Origin: Ruminococcus sp. UBA3665
Lineage (GTDB): Bacteria; Bacillota; Clostridia; Oscillospirales; Ruminococcaceae
Assembly: GCA_002373165.1 (NCBI GenBank)
Contig: DFJS01000026.1
Span: 32,141-96,140 of the forward strand
Length of the DNA stretch: 64,000 nt
Direction: 5' to 3'
The position numbers and the translations under genes are program-made. Every line of letters begins with the position of its first letter. The first letter of the stretch is position 1. Shown in pieces: positions 33,300-41,154 of the stretch. Below the pieces are notes generated by a model. It saw nothing but the letters and a program-made list of their open reading frames with translations, did not search any database and was not told the DNA's origin.

Positions 33300-34385
33300 A
33301 TGTCTGATCTGGACGATATGCTCGATGAGTTTGAAGAACCTACCTATCAGGAAACAGAAAAAAAGGGTGCTCCTAAAATAGATGCCGCTGATCTGGCCGG
33401 TCTGCTTGATGACGAGCCGGCCGTCTGGACAGGCAGTGAACAGAAAAAAGGTGCGCCCGTCCTGGACACACAGAATCTGCTTGATGAACAGGACCAGACC
33501 TGGCAGGAACAAAAACCTGCTCATCCCGATGCGGCTTTGCTCTCCGCGGCAGATGATCTGCTCGGCGAAGAACCAGCCGCTTATAATCCGGTAGAAGAAT
33601 TCTGTCAGAAACTTCAGTTTGATGAAAATTTAAAATCCGCATTTGTCAATCTGGATGCGGAAAAACAAATGCAGGTTGTCAACATGCGCGCACAGCAGCT
33701 GGGCATTCCGGCTCCCATGATTCCGAACGAACTCCGTCCGAAAGCACCTGCTCCGGAAGAAGTTTCCGCAGAAGAATCCATGCTGGAAGAAGCTCCCGAA
33801 ACGGAAGAATATGTGCCGCAGTTCAAAGATGAAGATCTGGAACGTGCCAAACGGGAAGCCGCCCAGCCCCGGAAAGAAGAACCGCAGATAGAGCTTTCCG
33901 AAGAAGAAAAACAGGAAAACCGCCGCCGCATGGCACAGGAACGCGAACGCATGGAACGGGAACAGGCCCGCAAAGGCTTTAAAACTTTGATTATGCTGAC
34001 AGTTATCGGCGTAATCGGCGCAGTGGCATTCTGTCTGTTTTTCTCCAATCTGTTTAATCTCGGCAGCAAACTGATCGAAGCCGGAGAAGGCGGCATTGCT
34101 CTGAAACTGAAAGGCATTGCCGGATATGTAGGAGCCGCATTCGGCATCTGTTCGCTTCTGCTGGCCGCGCCGCTTCCTTCTCTGCGGAGTTTCTGCAAAC
34201 TGGTGGATATTATTTCCTTCCTGATGCTTTTAATTTCCGGCATTCCTCTGCTGATGCAGACAGAAGGAAATGTTGCCGTTCTGGGTGTTTTATTTGCGGC
34301 CGCGCTGTTCTCATGCGGATTCAGTGCCGTTACGCTCATCACAAATGATAATATAGAAAAATATAATAAATACGGCAATTCCTGA
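33300..34385 (+). CDS. hypothetical membrane protein with long acidic N-terminal region
   Basis: 361 residues, not recognised. Residues 1-225 are cytosolic, acidic and low-complexity, with two similar segments (KKGAPKIDAADLAGLLDDEP and KKGAPVLDTQNLLDEQD) and a highly charged helix (EEEKQENRRRMAQERERMEREQARKG, about 200-225) likely to be coiled coil. Four hydrophobic segments follow (LIMLTVIGVIGAVAFCLFF, GYVGAAFGICSLLLAAPL, IISFLMLLISGIPLLM, VLGVLFAAALFSCGF). GAGGTG is the ribosome site. It follows purA in one transcript and has a terminator. Confidence 0.75.
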   Translation: MSDLDDMLDEFEEPTYQETEKKGAPKIDAADLAGLLDDEPAVWTGSEQKKGAPVLDTQNLLDEQDQTWQEQKPAHPDAALLSAADDLLGEEPAAYNPVEEFCQKLQFDENLKSAFVNLDAEKQMQVVNMRAQQLGIPAPMIPNELRPKAPAPEEVSAEESMLEEAPETEEYVPQFKDEDLERAKREAAQPRKEEPQIELSEEEKQENRRRMAQERERMEREQARKGFKTLIMLTVIGVIGAVAFCLFFSNLFNLGSKLIEAGEGGIALKLKGIAGYVGAAFGICSLLLAAPLPSLRSFCKLVDIISFLMLLISGIPLLMQTEGNVAVLGVLFAAALFSCGFSAVTLITNDNIEKYNKYGNS

Positions 34386-34426
34386 TTGAATTTTAATTTT
34401 CTGTGAATTTTTTATTAATTTTATAT

Positions 34427-34456
34427 AAAAACTGTACGTTTCTGTACAGTTTTTCT
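34427..34456 (+). terminator. terminator of the purA transcript
   Basis: Stem AAAACTGTAC / GTACAGTTTT with a six-base loop and a long T run. Confidence 0.88.
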
Positions 34457-34492
34457 TTTTTTCAGCCCTTTTATGAAAGGAGCTGTATTGCT

Positions 34493-35092
34493 ATGCTGAA
34501 AGCAATTGGAAAATTTATTGATACTCTGCCGCTGAAACATCTTCTCTCACTGGAAGAATCACAGGCAGATACTGTTATCATCGAAGTAGACAGATATTAT
34601 AATCATCATGATCTGATGAATTTTGTCTTTGTCATGCGCGGAGTCACGGAATCCGGCACGGAAACACAGACGGAACTTGCCGCATCCGGCTTTGCAGACG
34701 AAGATACTATCCGCCTGACCTGGAATATCAGCAGTCTGTTCACGACAGAACCCGGCACGCTGTTTCTGGATCTGCTGGCCTATCAATACGAAGACCCGGA
34801 AACGGATGCTTCTCAGAATCCTCCGGATTATATTCTGCGGTACCAGCTGCCGCCCGTACAGATACGGGATATCCCCAAAGGCACCAGCGAAGCTACTGAT
34901 CAGGATAATTATACGGCTTTCTGGATTCAGGTCAAAACGGCACTGAGTAATCTTCAGACGGCAGTCGCCGCACAAAGTGCGCAGATTCAGGAATTACAGA
35001 ACAGAATTTCTATTCTGGTCATGACAAAAGCGGAATATGATGAATTAGATCCTCCTGATCCGAATACGCTTTACGTTCTGACCGATGCATGA
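34493..35092 (+). CDS. phage baseplate/tail-fibre-like protein, isolated
   Basis: 199 residues. The C-terminal motif MTKAEYDEL-x-PPDPNTLYVLTDA is the signature found at the end of many Firmicutes phage tail-fibre and baseplate proteins. Just before it is a coiled-coil stretch (TALSNLQTAVAAQSAQIQELQNRISIL). The N-terminal ~120 residues (VDRYYNHHDLMNFVFVMRGVTESG) are beta-rich and resemble the upper baseplate (BppU-like) domain, a weaker match. No other phage gene is nearby. Start ATG at 34493 follows AAAGGAGC. Function in the cell unknown. Confidence 0.6.
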   Translation: MLKAIGKFIDTLPLKHLLSLEESQADTVIIEVDRYYNHHDLMNFVFVMRGVTESGTETQTELAASGFADEDTIRLTWNISSLFTTEPGTLFLDLLAYQYEDPETDASQNPPDYILRYQLPPVQIRDIPKGTSEATDQDNYTAFWIQVKTALSNLQTAVAAQSAQIQELQNRISILVMTKAEYDELDPPDPNTLYVLTDA

Positions 35093-35096
35093 AACA

Positions 35097-35135
35097 AATC
35101 CGGAGCGGCTTAATGCCGTTCCGGATTGATTTTTT
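35097..35135 (+). terminator. terminator of the phage-tail-like gene, overlapping the end of the HAD gene
   Basis: 13-bp stem AATCCGGAGCGGC / GCCGTTCCGGATT (one G-U) with a five-base loop, then GATTTTTTC. The stem includes the last codons of the convergent HAD gene. Confidence 0.85.
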
Positions 35136-35787
35136 CAAGAACTTCTTTCAGATTCAGGCCGTAAACATCGGCCAGAGCTTTGATTTTTTCCTGTTCATCA
35201 GGCGGAACGGAAGCATCATGTACAGCAATTACAGGAAATCCGGCACTGACAGCAGTCTGAATGCAATGGAGAGAATCTTCCAGAATGACTGTTGTCTGCA
35301 CTGTACTGCCGAGCAGTTCTGTGGCTTTCAGGAACATTTCGGGCGTTTTTTTGCTGGAAGGGATTTCTTCGGCAGTTAGGATAAACTGCATTCTGTCCAG
35401 AATACCCAGGCGTTTTAGAGCGGCTTCGGCGGATTTCCGATAAGTTGCAGTTGCAACGCCGTATGGTATCTTCCGGCTGTCGAGAAAATCCAGAAATTCT
35501 ACTGCACCGGCTTTCAGCGGAATTTTTTCCGCATAGTAGGCATAGGCCATTTCGCCGATGCGCCGGATGACCTGTTCGCCGGTCATAGCAATATGAAATT
35601 CGCGGGTAAAGAAATCGGCCCATTCCTGCATGGTCATTTTATTGACCTGATTGGAAATGCCTTCGGGCGGCGTAAGATGATGTTCGGCAAAAAAATCTTT
35701 ATCAATCTGATGCCAGATTCCCATAGAATCAATTAACGTGCCGTCCATATCCAGAACGGCGGCTCTGATGCCTGTAAGATCAAACAT
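35110..35787 (-). CDS. HAD-superfamily hydrolase, beta-phosphoglucomutase-like
   Basis: 225-residue haloacid-dehalogenase phosphatase or phosphomutase. Motif I is VLDMDGTLIDSM near 10-21 with the nucleophile Asp, the helical cap follows (about 20-90), motif II is TATYRKSAE near 110, motif III Lys is in PSSKKTPEMF near 147-155, and motif IV is VILEDSLHCIQTA near 170. The substrate is undetermined; the family includes beta-phosphoglucomutases and sugar-phosphate phosphatases. The ATG at 35787 follows GAGGA. It lies 21 bases after tmcAL on the same strand. Confidence 0.88.
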   Translation of the reverse strand: MFDLTGIRAAVLDMDGTLIDSMGIWHQIDKDFFAEHHLTPPEGISNQVNKMTMQEWADFFTREFHIAMTGEQVIRRIGEMAYAYYAEKIPLKAGAVEFLDFLDSRKIPYGVATATYRKSAEAALKRLGILDRMQFILTAEEIPSSKKTPEMFLKATELLGSTVQTTVILEDSLHCIQTAVSAGFPVIAVHDASVPPDEQEKIKALADVYGLNLKEVLEKINPERH

Positions 35788-35808
35788 AAACAAAATCCTC
35801 GTTTCTTC

Positions 35809-36984
35809 TTATTTTTTCAGATTTATTTTTATGCGGAATTCTTCTTCCGCAGAACTGACCTGTTTCTGTGCCAGTCCGTAAAGATTGGCAGCATTGATTT
35901 CCAGCTGCACCAGACGTTCGGCTTCCGGAGAGATTTTCCGGAGTCTGGCAAGTGATGTTCCGACAGGAACGGAACTGGTTATTTTTATCTGTTTCAGGAG
36001 TTCTGTTCCTGTCTGCCGAAAACCAAGAACCCGGAGATAGGGAATCTGCATGGAAAAATCCTCTTTCCGGACAGCAAGCATGGCATACAGCAGAATTCTC
36101 CGCAGTCTTGCCATAGTAACGCATTTTGACTTGACAGTATGCAGAAATTCTTCCAGAGAAGCCGCTGTTTTTGCTTTTAAGAATTTTCCGGCAAGTTCAG
36201 AAGTCATATCCGGAAGGGATAGTAATTCCTGTTCTGAAATCATGCGCATTTTGTAGAGCACTGCTGATTCCAGACGGCGGAAATCGGCAGTTTTTCCCTG
36301 CAATGCACGTTCTGAAAGCAGATCTGCCGTAAAATCCGGAATATATTCCTGATAGGCTTCCTGACTGAAAAATCTGTTCCGGATCAGACTGGCACTTGCA
36401 AAGCTCCCGGAAGTCTCCGGGCTGTCATGCAGGACGGAATTTCTCAATATGGCCATTGGCCGGAACCTGACATGCTCTTTCTGCATTGCTCTGAGATATT
36501 CCAGCGCAAGCAGATTGTTTGCATCAAGCAGAAGAGCAGTCTGCTCCGGCGGAAACTGTTCCGTGCTGGCCTGATATACTGCTGACGGATAGGAATATCC
36601 TGCTTTCAGAAGTTCCCGGATACGGGGGGAATCTTCCTGTCCCGATGCAAGCTGTTCCAGAAGCTTTATATTTCCGGAACATCCAAAAGATAAATAATCT
36701 ATTATATTCAGATTTTTCAGAAGCTGAACCGCACCTCTTGCATAGCGTTCAGCCCCGGCACAGGAAAACGGCACAGGCAGTTCGACAACCAGATCTGCCC
36801 CGGCCCGCAAAGCCAGTTGTGCACGGTCGAATTTATTCAGCAGTGCGGCATCCCCTCTCTGGACAAAATCATCACTCAGGACGGCAATCAGATGCGTGAT
36901 GCCGGATTTTTTAGTCTCCTGCATATGATACAGATGCCCGTTGTGCAGCGGATTATATTCGCAGATAATGGCGGCAGTTTTCAC
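35809..36984 (-). CDS. tmcAL: tRNA(Met) cytidine acetate ligase
   Basis: Makes N4-acetylcytidine at the wobble base of elongator tRNA(Met) from acetate and ATP; ylbM in Bacillus. 391 residues. The N-terminal nucleotidyltransferase fold has CEYNPLHNGHLYHM with the HxGH motif (near 16-19), followed by SDDFVQRGDAALLNKFDRAQLALRAGADLVVELP. The start is GTG at 36984 with AAGGAG eight bases upstream. It is divergent from acetate kinase. Both use acetate, which may be coincidence. Confidence 0.93.
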   Translation of the reverse strand: MKTAAIICEYNPLHNGHLYHMQETKKSGITHLIAVLSDDFVQRGDAALLNKFDRAQLALRAGADLVVELPVPFSCAGAERYARGAVQLLKNLNIIDYLSFGCSGNIKLLEQLASGQEDSPRIRELLKAGYSYPSAVYQASTEQFPPEQTALLLDANNLLALEYLRAMQKEHVRFRPMAILRNSVLHDSPETSGSFASASLIRNRFFSQEAYQEYIPDFTADLLSERALQGKTADFRRLESAVLYKMRMISEQELLSLPDMTSELAGKFLKAKTAASLEEFLHTVKSKCVTMARLRRILLYAMLAVRKEDFSMQIPYLRVLGFRQTGTELLKQIKITSSVPVGTSLARLRKISPEAERLVQLEINAANLYGLAQKQVSSAEEEFRIKINLKK

Positions 36985-37043
36985 GGTATCAGCTCCTTCT
37001 CCGAATGATTCACAGAAAATCTACAGAAATTCATAAAAAAGAC

Positions 37044-37071
37044 TTGCTTTTTTCTGAAAAAAGTATATAAT
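37044..37071 (+). promoter_or_regulatory. sigma-A promoter for ackA
   Basis: TTGCTT (37044-37049), 16-bp spacer, TATAAT (37066-37071), with an AT-rich leader of about 60 bases. Confidence 0.75.
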
Positions 37072-37139
37072 AATTAATAGAGTGCTTTTCAGGCATTTAT
37101 TTTAAATTATTTTTTTAAATTGAAAGGAAAGAATTTTTT

Positions 37140-38339
37140 ATGTTGATTTTAGTAGTCAATGCAGGCAGTTCCTCTCTGAAGTATCAGCTTCTGAACATGG
37201 ATGATGAAAGCGTCCTCGCAAAAGGCAACTGCGACAGAATCGGAATCGACGGCCACATTTCCCACAAAACCGCTGACGGCAGAGCTTATGATGCCGACTG
37301 TGATTTCCCGACTCATACCGAAGCTTTCATGAAGCTGGTAGAAGTTCTTACCACAGGCGATGCTGCTGTCATCAAAGATATGAGTGAAATCGCTGCTGTT
37401 GGTCACAGAATCGTACAGGGTGCCGAAGTATTCTCTGAAACAACGCTTGTGACAGATGAAATTATTGATAAGATTGACGAACTCCGCGATCTTGCTCCTG
37501 TGCATAATCATGCCCATGCGCTGGCACTGCGTGCATGTAAGAAAGTAATGCCGGAATCTGTGCCGCAGGCTGTTGTATTCGATACGGCATTCCATCAGAC
37601 CATGCCGGAAAAAGCTTTCATGTTCGGCCTGCCGTATGAAGATTATGAAAATCTGCATGTCAGAAAATACGGTTTCCACGGTACTTCTCACAGATTTGTC
37701 TCTGCCGCACTGGCCAAGGCAATGGGAAAAGATATCAAGAATCTCAAGATTGTATCCTGTCACCTGGGCAATGGTTCTTCCATCACAGCAGTAGACGGCG
37801 GAAAATCTGTCGATACTTCCATGGGCTTCACACCTCTGGACGGCGTTCTGATGGGTACCAGAACAGGTTCTGTTGACCCCTCTGCTGTCACATTCGTGAT
37901 GGAAAAGCACGGTTTTACACCTGCACAGATGTCTGATTATATGAATAAAAAATCCGGTTTTCTGGGCGTATCCGGCGTAGGCTCTGATAACCGCGATGTA
38001 TCTGCCGCATCCGAGGCAGGCAACAAGAGAGCAAAACTTTCTAAAGATATGCTGGTTTATCAGATCAAGAAATACATCGGTGCTTATGCTGCTGCAATGA
38101 ATGGTCTGGATGCCGTTCTGTTTACCGGCGGTATCGGCGAAAATGCGCCTGATGTCCGTGAAGAAGTCTGCACAGATATGGAAGTATTCGGCATTAAAAT
38201 CGATACTGTTGCCAATGCCGGAATCCGCGGCAAACTCTGCAAGATTTCGCAGTCTGATTCCAAAGTGGAAGTATGGGTTGTTCCCACAAACGAAGAACTG
38301 CTAATTGCAAGAGATACACTGGCTTTGATTTCCAAGTAA
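37140..38339 (+). CDS. ackA: acetate kinase
   Basis: Converts acetyl phosphate and ADP to acetate and ATP, the ATP-yielding end of fermentation. 399 residues, normal length. NAGSSSLKYQL is at 7-17, TAFHQTMP near 149, GFHGTSHRFV near 178-187, SCHLGNGSSI near 205-214, GTRTGSVDPS near 239-248, and FTGGIGENAP near 322-331. AAAGGAAAG precedes the ATG. It is a single-gene unit; the usual partner pta is not in the window. Confidence 0.97.
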   Translation: MLILVVNAGSSSLKYQLLNMDDESVLAKGNCDRIGIDGHISHKTADGRAYDADCDFPTHTEAFMKLVEVLTTGDAAVIKDMSEIAAVGHRIVQGAEVFSETTLVTDEIIDKIDELRDLAPVHNHAHALALRACKKVMPESVPQAVVFDTAFHQTMPEKAFMFGLPYEDYENLHVRKYGFHGTSHRFVSAALAKAMGKDIKNLKIVSCHLGNGSSITAVDGGKSVDTSMGFTPLDGVLMGTRTGSVDPSAVTFVMEKHGFTPAQMSDYMNKKSGFLGVSGVGSDNRDVSAASEAGNKRAKLSKDMLVYQIKKYIGAYAAAMNGLDAVLFTGGIGENAPDVREEVCTDMEVFGIKIDTVANAGIRGKLCKISQSDSKVEVWVVPTNEELLIARDTLALISK

Positions 38340-38379
38340 TCTATTTTATTATAGCATAATTTAATCTGAAATGCAAGTA

Positions 38380-38411
38380 CAGGGCAGAAAATTTTCCTCT
38401 GCCCTGTTTAT
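38380..38411 (+). terminator. terminator of ackA
   Basis: Perfect 9-bp stem CAGGGCAGA / TCTGCCCTG followed by TTTATT, 40 bases after the stop. Confidence 0.85.
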
Positions 38412-38436
38412 TCTATTATCTGAAAGGAAATTTTTT

Positions 38437-38877
38437 ATGAAGCATATCGAAATGTTCACGGACGGCGCATGTTCCGGCAATCCGGGGCCGGGAGGCTGGG
38501 GTACAATTATCCGCTATCATAATTATGAAAAAGAATTTTCCGGCGGCAGTGCGGCTACGACGAATAACCGCATGGAAATGACAGCTATCATTGAAGGATT
38601 AAAAAAATTAAAAGAACCCTGTTCGGTCACAATTACAACCGACAGCAAATATGTTGTAGACAGTATTACAAAAAAATGGGTCTATTCCTGGAAAAAGAAA
38701 GGCTGGAAAAAATCTGACGGCAAAATGGCACTGAATATCGACTTGTGGGAAGAAATGCTGAAATTACTGGAAATTCACGATGTCCGGTTTATCTGGGTCA
38801 AAGGCCATGCCGGCCATCCCGAAAATGAACGCTGTGATGCACTGGCAGTCGCGCAGAGAGATTATTATCATCAGTAA
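38437..38877 (+). CDS. rnhA: ribonuclease HI
   Basis: Cleaves the RNA strand of RNA-DNA hybrids. 146 residues. The four acidic catalytic residues are visible: Asp in MFTDGACSGNPGPGGWG, Glu in NNRMEMTAI, Asp in TTDSKYVVDSI, and Asp in NERCDALA, with His in KGHAGHPEN. The ATG at 38437 follows AAAGGAAA; an upstream in-frame start at 38371 would run through the ackA terminator. No clear promoter of its own was seen; partial read-through from ackA is possible. Confidence 0.95.
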   Translation: MKHIEMFTDGACSGNPGPGGWGTIIRYHNYEKEFSGGSAATTNNRMEMTAIIEGLKKLKEPCSVTITTDSKYVVDSITKKWVYSWKKKGWKKSDGKMALNIDLWEEMLKLLEIHDVRFIWVKGHAGHPENERCDALAVAQRDYYHQ

Positions 38878-38928
38878 AAATCAATTTACAGTTTATTCAT
38901 AAAATAGATAAAAAATTTCACAAAGATA

Positions 38929-38957
38929 TTGACATTCTGTAAAAAAACAGGTATAAT
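38929..38957 (+). promoter_or_regulatory. sigma-A promoter for the sugar-binding lipoprotein gene
   Basis: TTGACA (38929-38934), 17-bp spacer, TATAAT (38952-38957), followed by a 55-base leader. Confidence 0.88.
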
Positions 38958-39017
38958 AAATATAACTGCATAAGCCCGGTTTATGCAAAAATATCTACAG
39001 AAAGAATGTGATGAATT

Positions 39018-40421
39018 TTGAAGAATTTAATCAAAATTTTTGCCGGAGTGCTGAGTCTGTCGCTCGTATTCGCTATGACGGCATGTTCCAAAGAAGAAGA
39101 TACTTCTGTCGAAGATACCAGCCATTACAAAGAAACTGACGATGTCGCTGTCGAAACAGCTAACGTTGCTGATAATATGGCCGATATCAGCGGGCAGGAA
39201 ATCTACTGGCTGGCTACTTATGATATCAATCCTACTAATAATAACGACCGTTCTGTTGCATTAACGCTGTTTGAAGACCAGTTCGGCGGAAAAATCAACT
39301 GGATTCAGTGTACTTCTGAAAATAAATTCGATACTCTGACAAACAGAATCCTCGGCGGCGACCCTGTCGATATGTTCCCTTATGAATGGGATGCCCTCCC
39401 GAACGGCGTTTATAAAAATCAGTACGAGCCGCTGGATGATTATCTCGACCTGAGCGATTCTGTCTGGGACGGCATGAAAGATGCTATTGATATGTATGAA
39501 TATAACGGAAAGCATTATGTTGTCCCCTATGCTGTATCCGATCCGCTGCTGATTACCTACAGCCGCCAGATGTGCCAGGAAAACGGTCTTGACGATCCGT
39601 ATGAACTCTATCAGGACGGCGACTGGGACTGGGATGCCTTCATGGAAATGATGAAGAAATTCGTCAAGAACGGCGATGACCGCTACGGCATCTGCGGCTG
39701 GTTCGGTCAGGCAATGGTACAGTCTACCGGCAAGACAATCATCAACTTTGACGGCAAGGAATTTACGAATAATATCTCTGACCCGGATATTGAAGCCGCT
39801 GAAAACCTGATGGCAGAAATGCAGAGCCTGAATCTCTATAAACCGGGCTGGTTCGGTAATTTCCCGGATACACATGATGTGCTGTTCTACGGCATGGCTG
39901 ACTGGTCGCTGGCCGGTTCCAATGCTGCCAATCAGGATGCCGATCTGATGGTAGTACCGTTCCCGAAATCTCCGGATTCTGATGACTATTATCTGTGCGG
40001 CAACTATGCCGCCAAGATGCTGGTTAAAAATTCCACCAAAGGCGATGCTGTTGCAAGATATATCTACTGCGAACGCCTTGCCGAAACAGAAGATGCTTAT
40101 AAGGCCGCCGCAAAAGAAAAAGCTCTGATTCAAGAAAAATCCGCTTCGGGTCTGCTGCTTGGCTTCGTTACAGAAGAACAGTACGATGCCATTCAGTCTT
40201 ACAAGAACGATACTGTTACTGTATTCGACTTCGGCTACGGCATGGGCAGCACCATGTACGGCGACGGCGATTATACTTACGAAACACGCGGCATCATGAA
40301 TAACCTGATGGACGGTCTGCTGAACTATTCCGATCAGGTCGATTCCTGGGCAGTACTCCGTGATAACTGGTCATCTGCCATTGACAGTGTCCTGGAAACT
40401 TATAATGCCGCACTGCAATAA
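39018..40421 (+). CDS. extracellular solute-binding lipoprotein, ABC sugar-transporter type
   Basis: 467-residue family 1 solute-binding protein. A lipoprotein signal (basic start, hydrophobic VLSLSLVFAMTAC, lipobox Cys near residue 23) would anchor it to the outer face of the membrane. The mature part has WLATYDINPTNNNDR, a bilobal pattern with DMFPYEWDALPNG and the motif WDWDAFMEMMKKFVK, and many Trp/Tyr/Asp, as in oligosaccharide binders. No permease or ATPase is next to it. It starts with TTG at 39018; the ribosome site is weak and the nearby ATGs are out of frame. Own promoter and strong terminator. Confidence 0.85.
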   Translation: MKNLIKIFAGVLSLSLVFAMTACSKEEDTSVEDTSHYKETDDVAVETANVADNMADISGQEIYWLATYDINPTNNNDRSVALTLFEDQFGGKINWIQCTSENKFDTLTNRILGGDPVDMFPYEWDALPNGVYKNQYEPLDDYLDLSDSVWDGMKDAIDMYEYNGKHYVVPYAVSDPLLITYSRQMCQENGLDDPYELYQDGDWDWDAFMEMMKKFVKNGDDRYGICGWFGQAMVQSTGKTIINFDGKEFTNNISDPDIEAAENLMAEMQSLNLYKPGWFGNFPDTHDVLFYGMADWSLAGSNAANQDADLMVVPFPKSPDSDDYYLCGNYAAKMLVKNSTKGDAVARYIYCERLAETEDAYKAAAKEKALIQEKSASGLLLGFVTEEQYDAIQSYKNDTVTVFDFGYGMGSTMYGDGDYTYETRGIMNNLMDGLLNYSDQVDSWAVLRDNWSSAIDSVLETYNAALQ

Positions 40422-40440
40422 AATTCAGTCATGCTGTTAT

Positions 40441-40473
40441 ATTCCCTGCCGCTCATCCGGCAGGGAATTTTTT
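40441..40473 (+). terminator. terminator of the solute-binding lipoprotein gene
   Basis: Perfect 11-bp stem ATTCCCTGCCG / CGGCAGGGAAT with a short loop and a T run. Confidence 0.92.
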
Positions 40474-40501
40474 ATGCAGATACTGCAACAGTTTCTGTTC
40501 T

Positions 40502-40538
40502 GACCGTGTCTGTATCAGTGAAAGCAAATCTGTATACA
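40502..40538 (+). promoter_or_regulatory. promoter-region motif shared with the first ECF operon
   Basis: GACCGTGTCTGTA, then AGTGAAAGCA, then TGTATACA, 37 bases before the sigma ATG. It aligns with the minus-strand motif at 12805-12837. Possible autoregulated ECF promoter. Confidence 0.5.
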
Positions 40539-40575
40539 GTGCTTGATTCTGCATGATAAGAGGTGAACAGCATCA

Positions 40576-41136
40576 ATGACGGAAGAACAGATACGCCGGC
40601 TTATGCATAAAGATTCCGAACGCGGCAGCCGTGTATTATTCGATAGCTATTATCATTACGTCTGTGCCATAGTATTCCGGACAGTCAGCGGCACAGGCAC
40701 TCGCGAAGATGCCGAAGAATGTGTAATAGATGTTTTTCTGGAAGCAATCCAGCATTTTGAAGAAATACAGCCCGGTTCACTGAAAGCCTACATCGGCACA
40801 GTGGCAAAAAACAAAGCCCTGAATACCTGCCGTTATCTGTCCGCCAAATCGCGGCAGACAGTCTCCCTCGACAGTGAGGAACTCAGCCGGCTGGATTCCG
40901 GACAGGATGTGCAGACATCGGCAGAACAATCCGAACAAACTGAAAAACTGCTGAAAATAATTTCCGAACTCGGCGAACCGGATGCCTCTATTATCATCCA
41001 GAAATATTTTCTCGACAGGAACTCTATAGAAATCGCCCGGATTTTGCACATGAATCCCGTTACCGTCCGGAGCCGTGCTTCGCGTGCTCTGAAATATCTC
41101 AAAAAGAAACTGTCAGAATCCGGAATACTGCTTTGA
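40576..41136 (+). CDS. ECF-like RNA polymerase sigma factor (sigma-70 regions 2 and 4)
   Basis: 186-residue group 4 sigma factor, clearly paralogous to the one at 12252-12773. Region 2 is about 18-90 (YYHYVCAIVFRTVSGTGTREDAEECVIDVF, KAYIGTVAKNKALN) and region 4 about 130-182 (GEPDASIIIQKYF, then IEIARILHMNPVTVRSRASRALKYLKK as the helix-turn-helix). AGGTGA is ten bases before the ATG. It is followed 18 bases later by a membrane protein likely to control it. Confidence 0.9.
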   Translation: MTEEQIRRLMHKDSERGSRVLFDSYYHYVCAIVFRTVSGTGTREDAEECVIDVFLEAIQHFEEIQPGSLKAYIGTVAKNKALNTCRYLSAKSRQTVSLDSEELSRLDSGQDVQTSAEQSEQTEKLLKIISELGEPDASIIIQKYFLDRNSIEIARILHMNPVTVRSRASRALKYLKKKLSESGILL

Positions 41137-41154
41137 AAGGAGAACGCACTGACT

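Noticed and set aside
34403..35092. A prophage around the phage-tail-like gene
   Set aside because: Neighbours are purA, a HAD phosphatase and tmcAL; no integrase, capsid, portal or lysis gene and no attachment repeats were seen.
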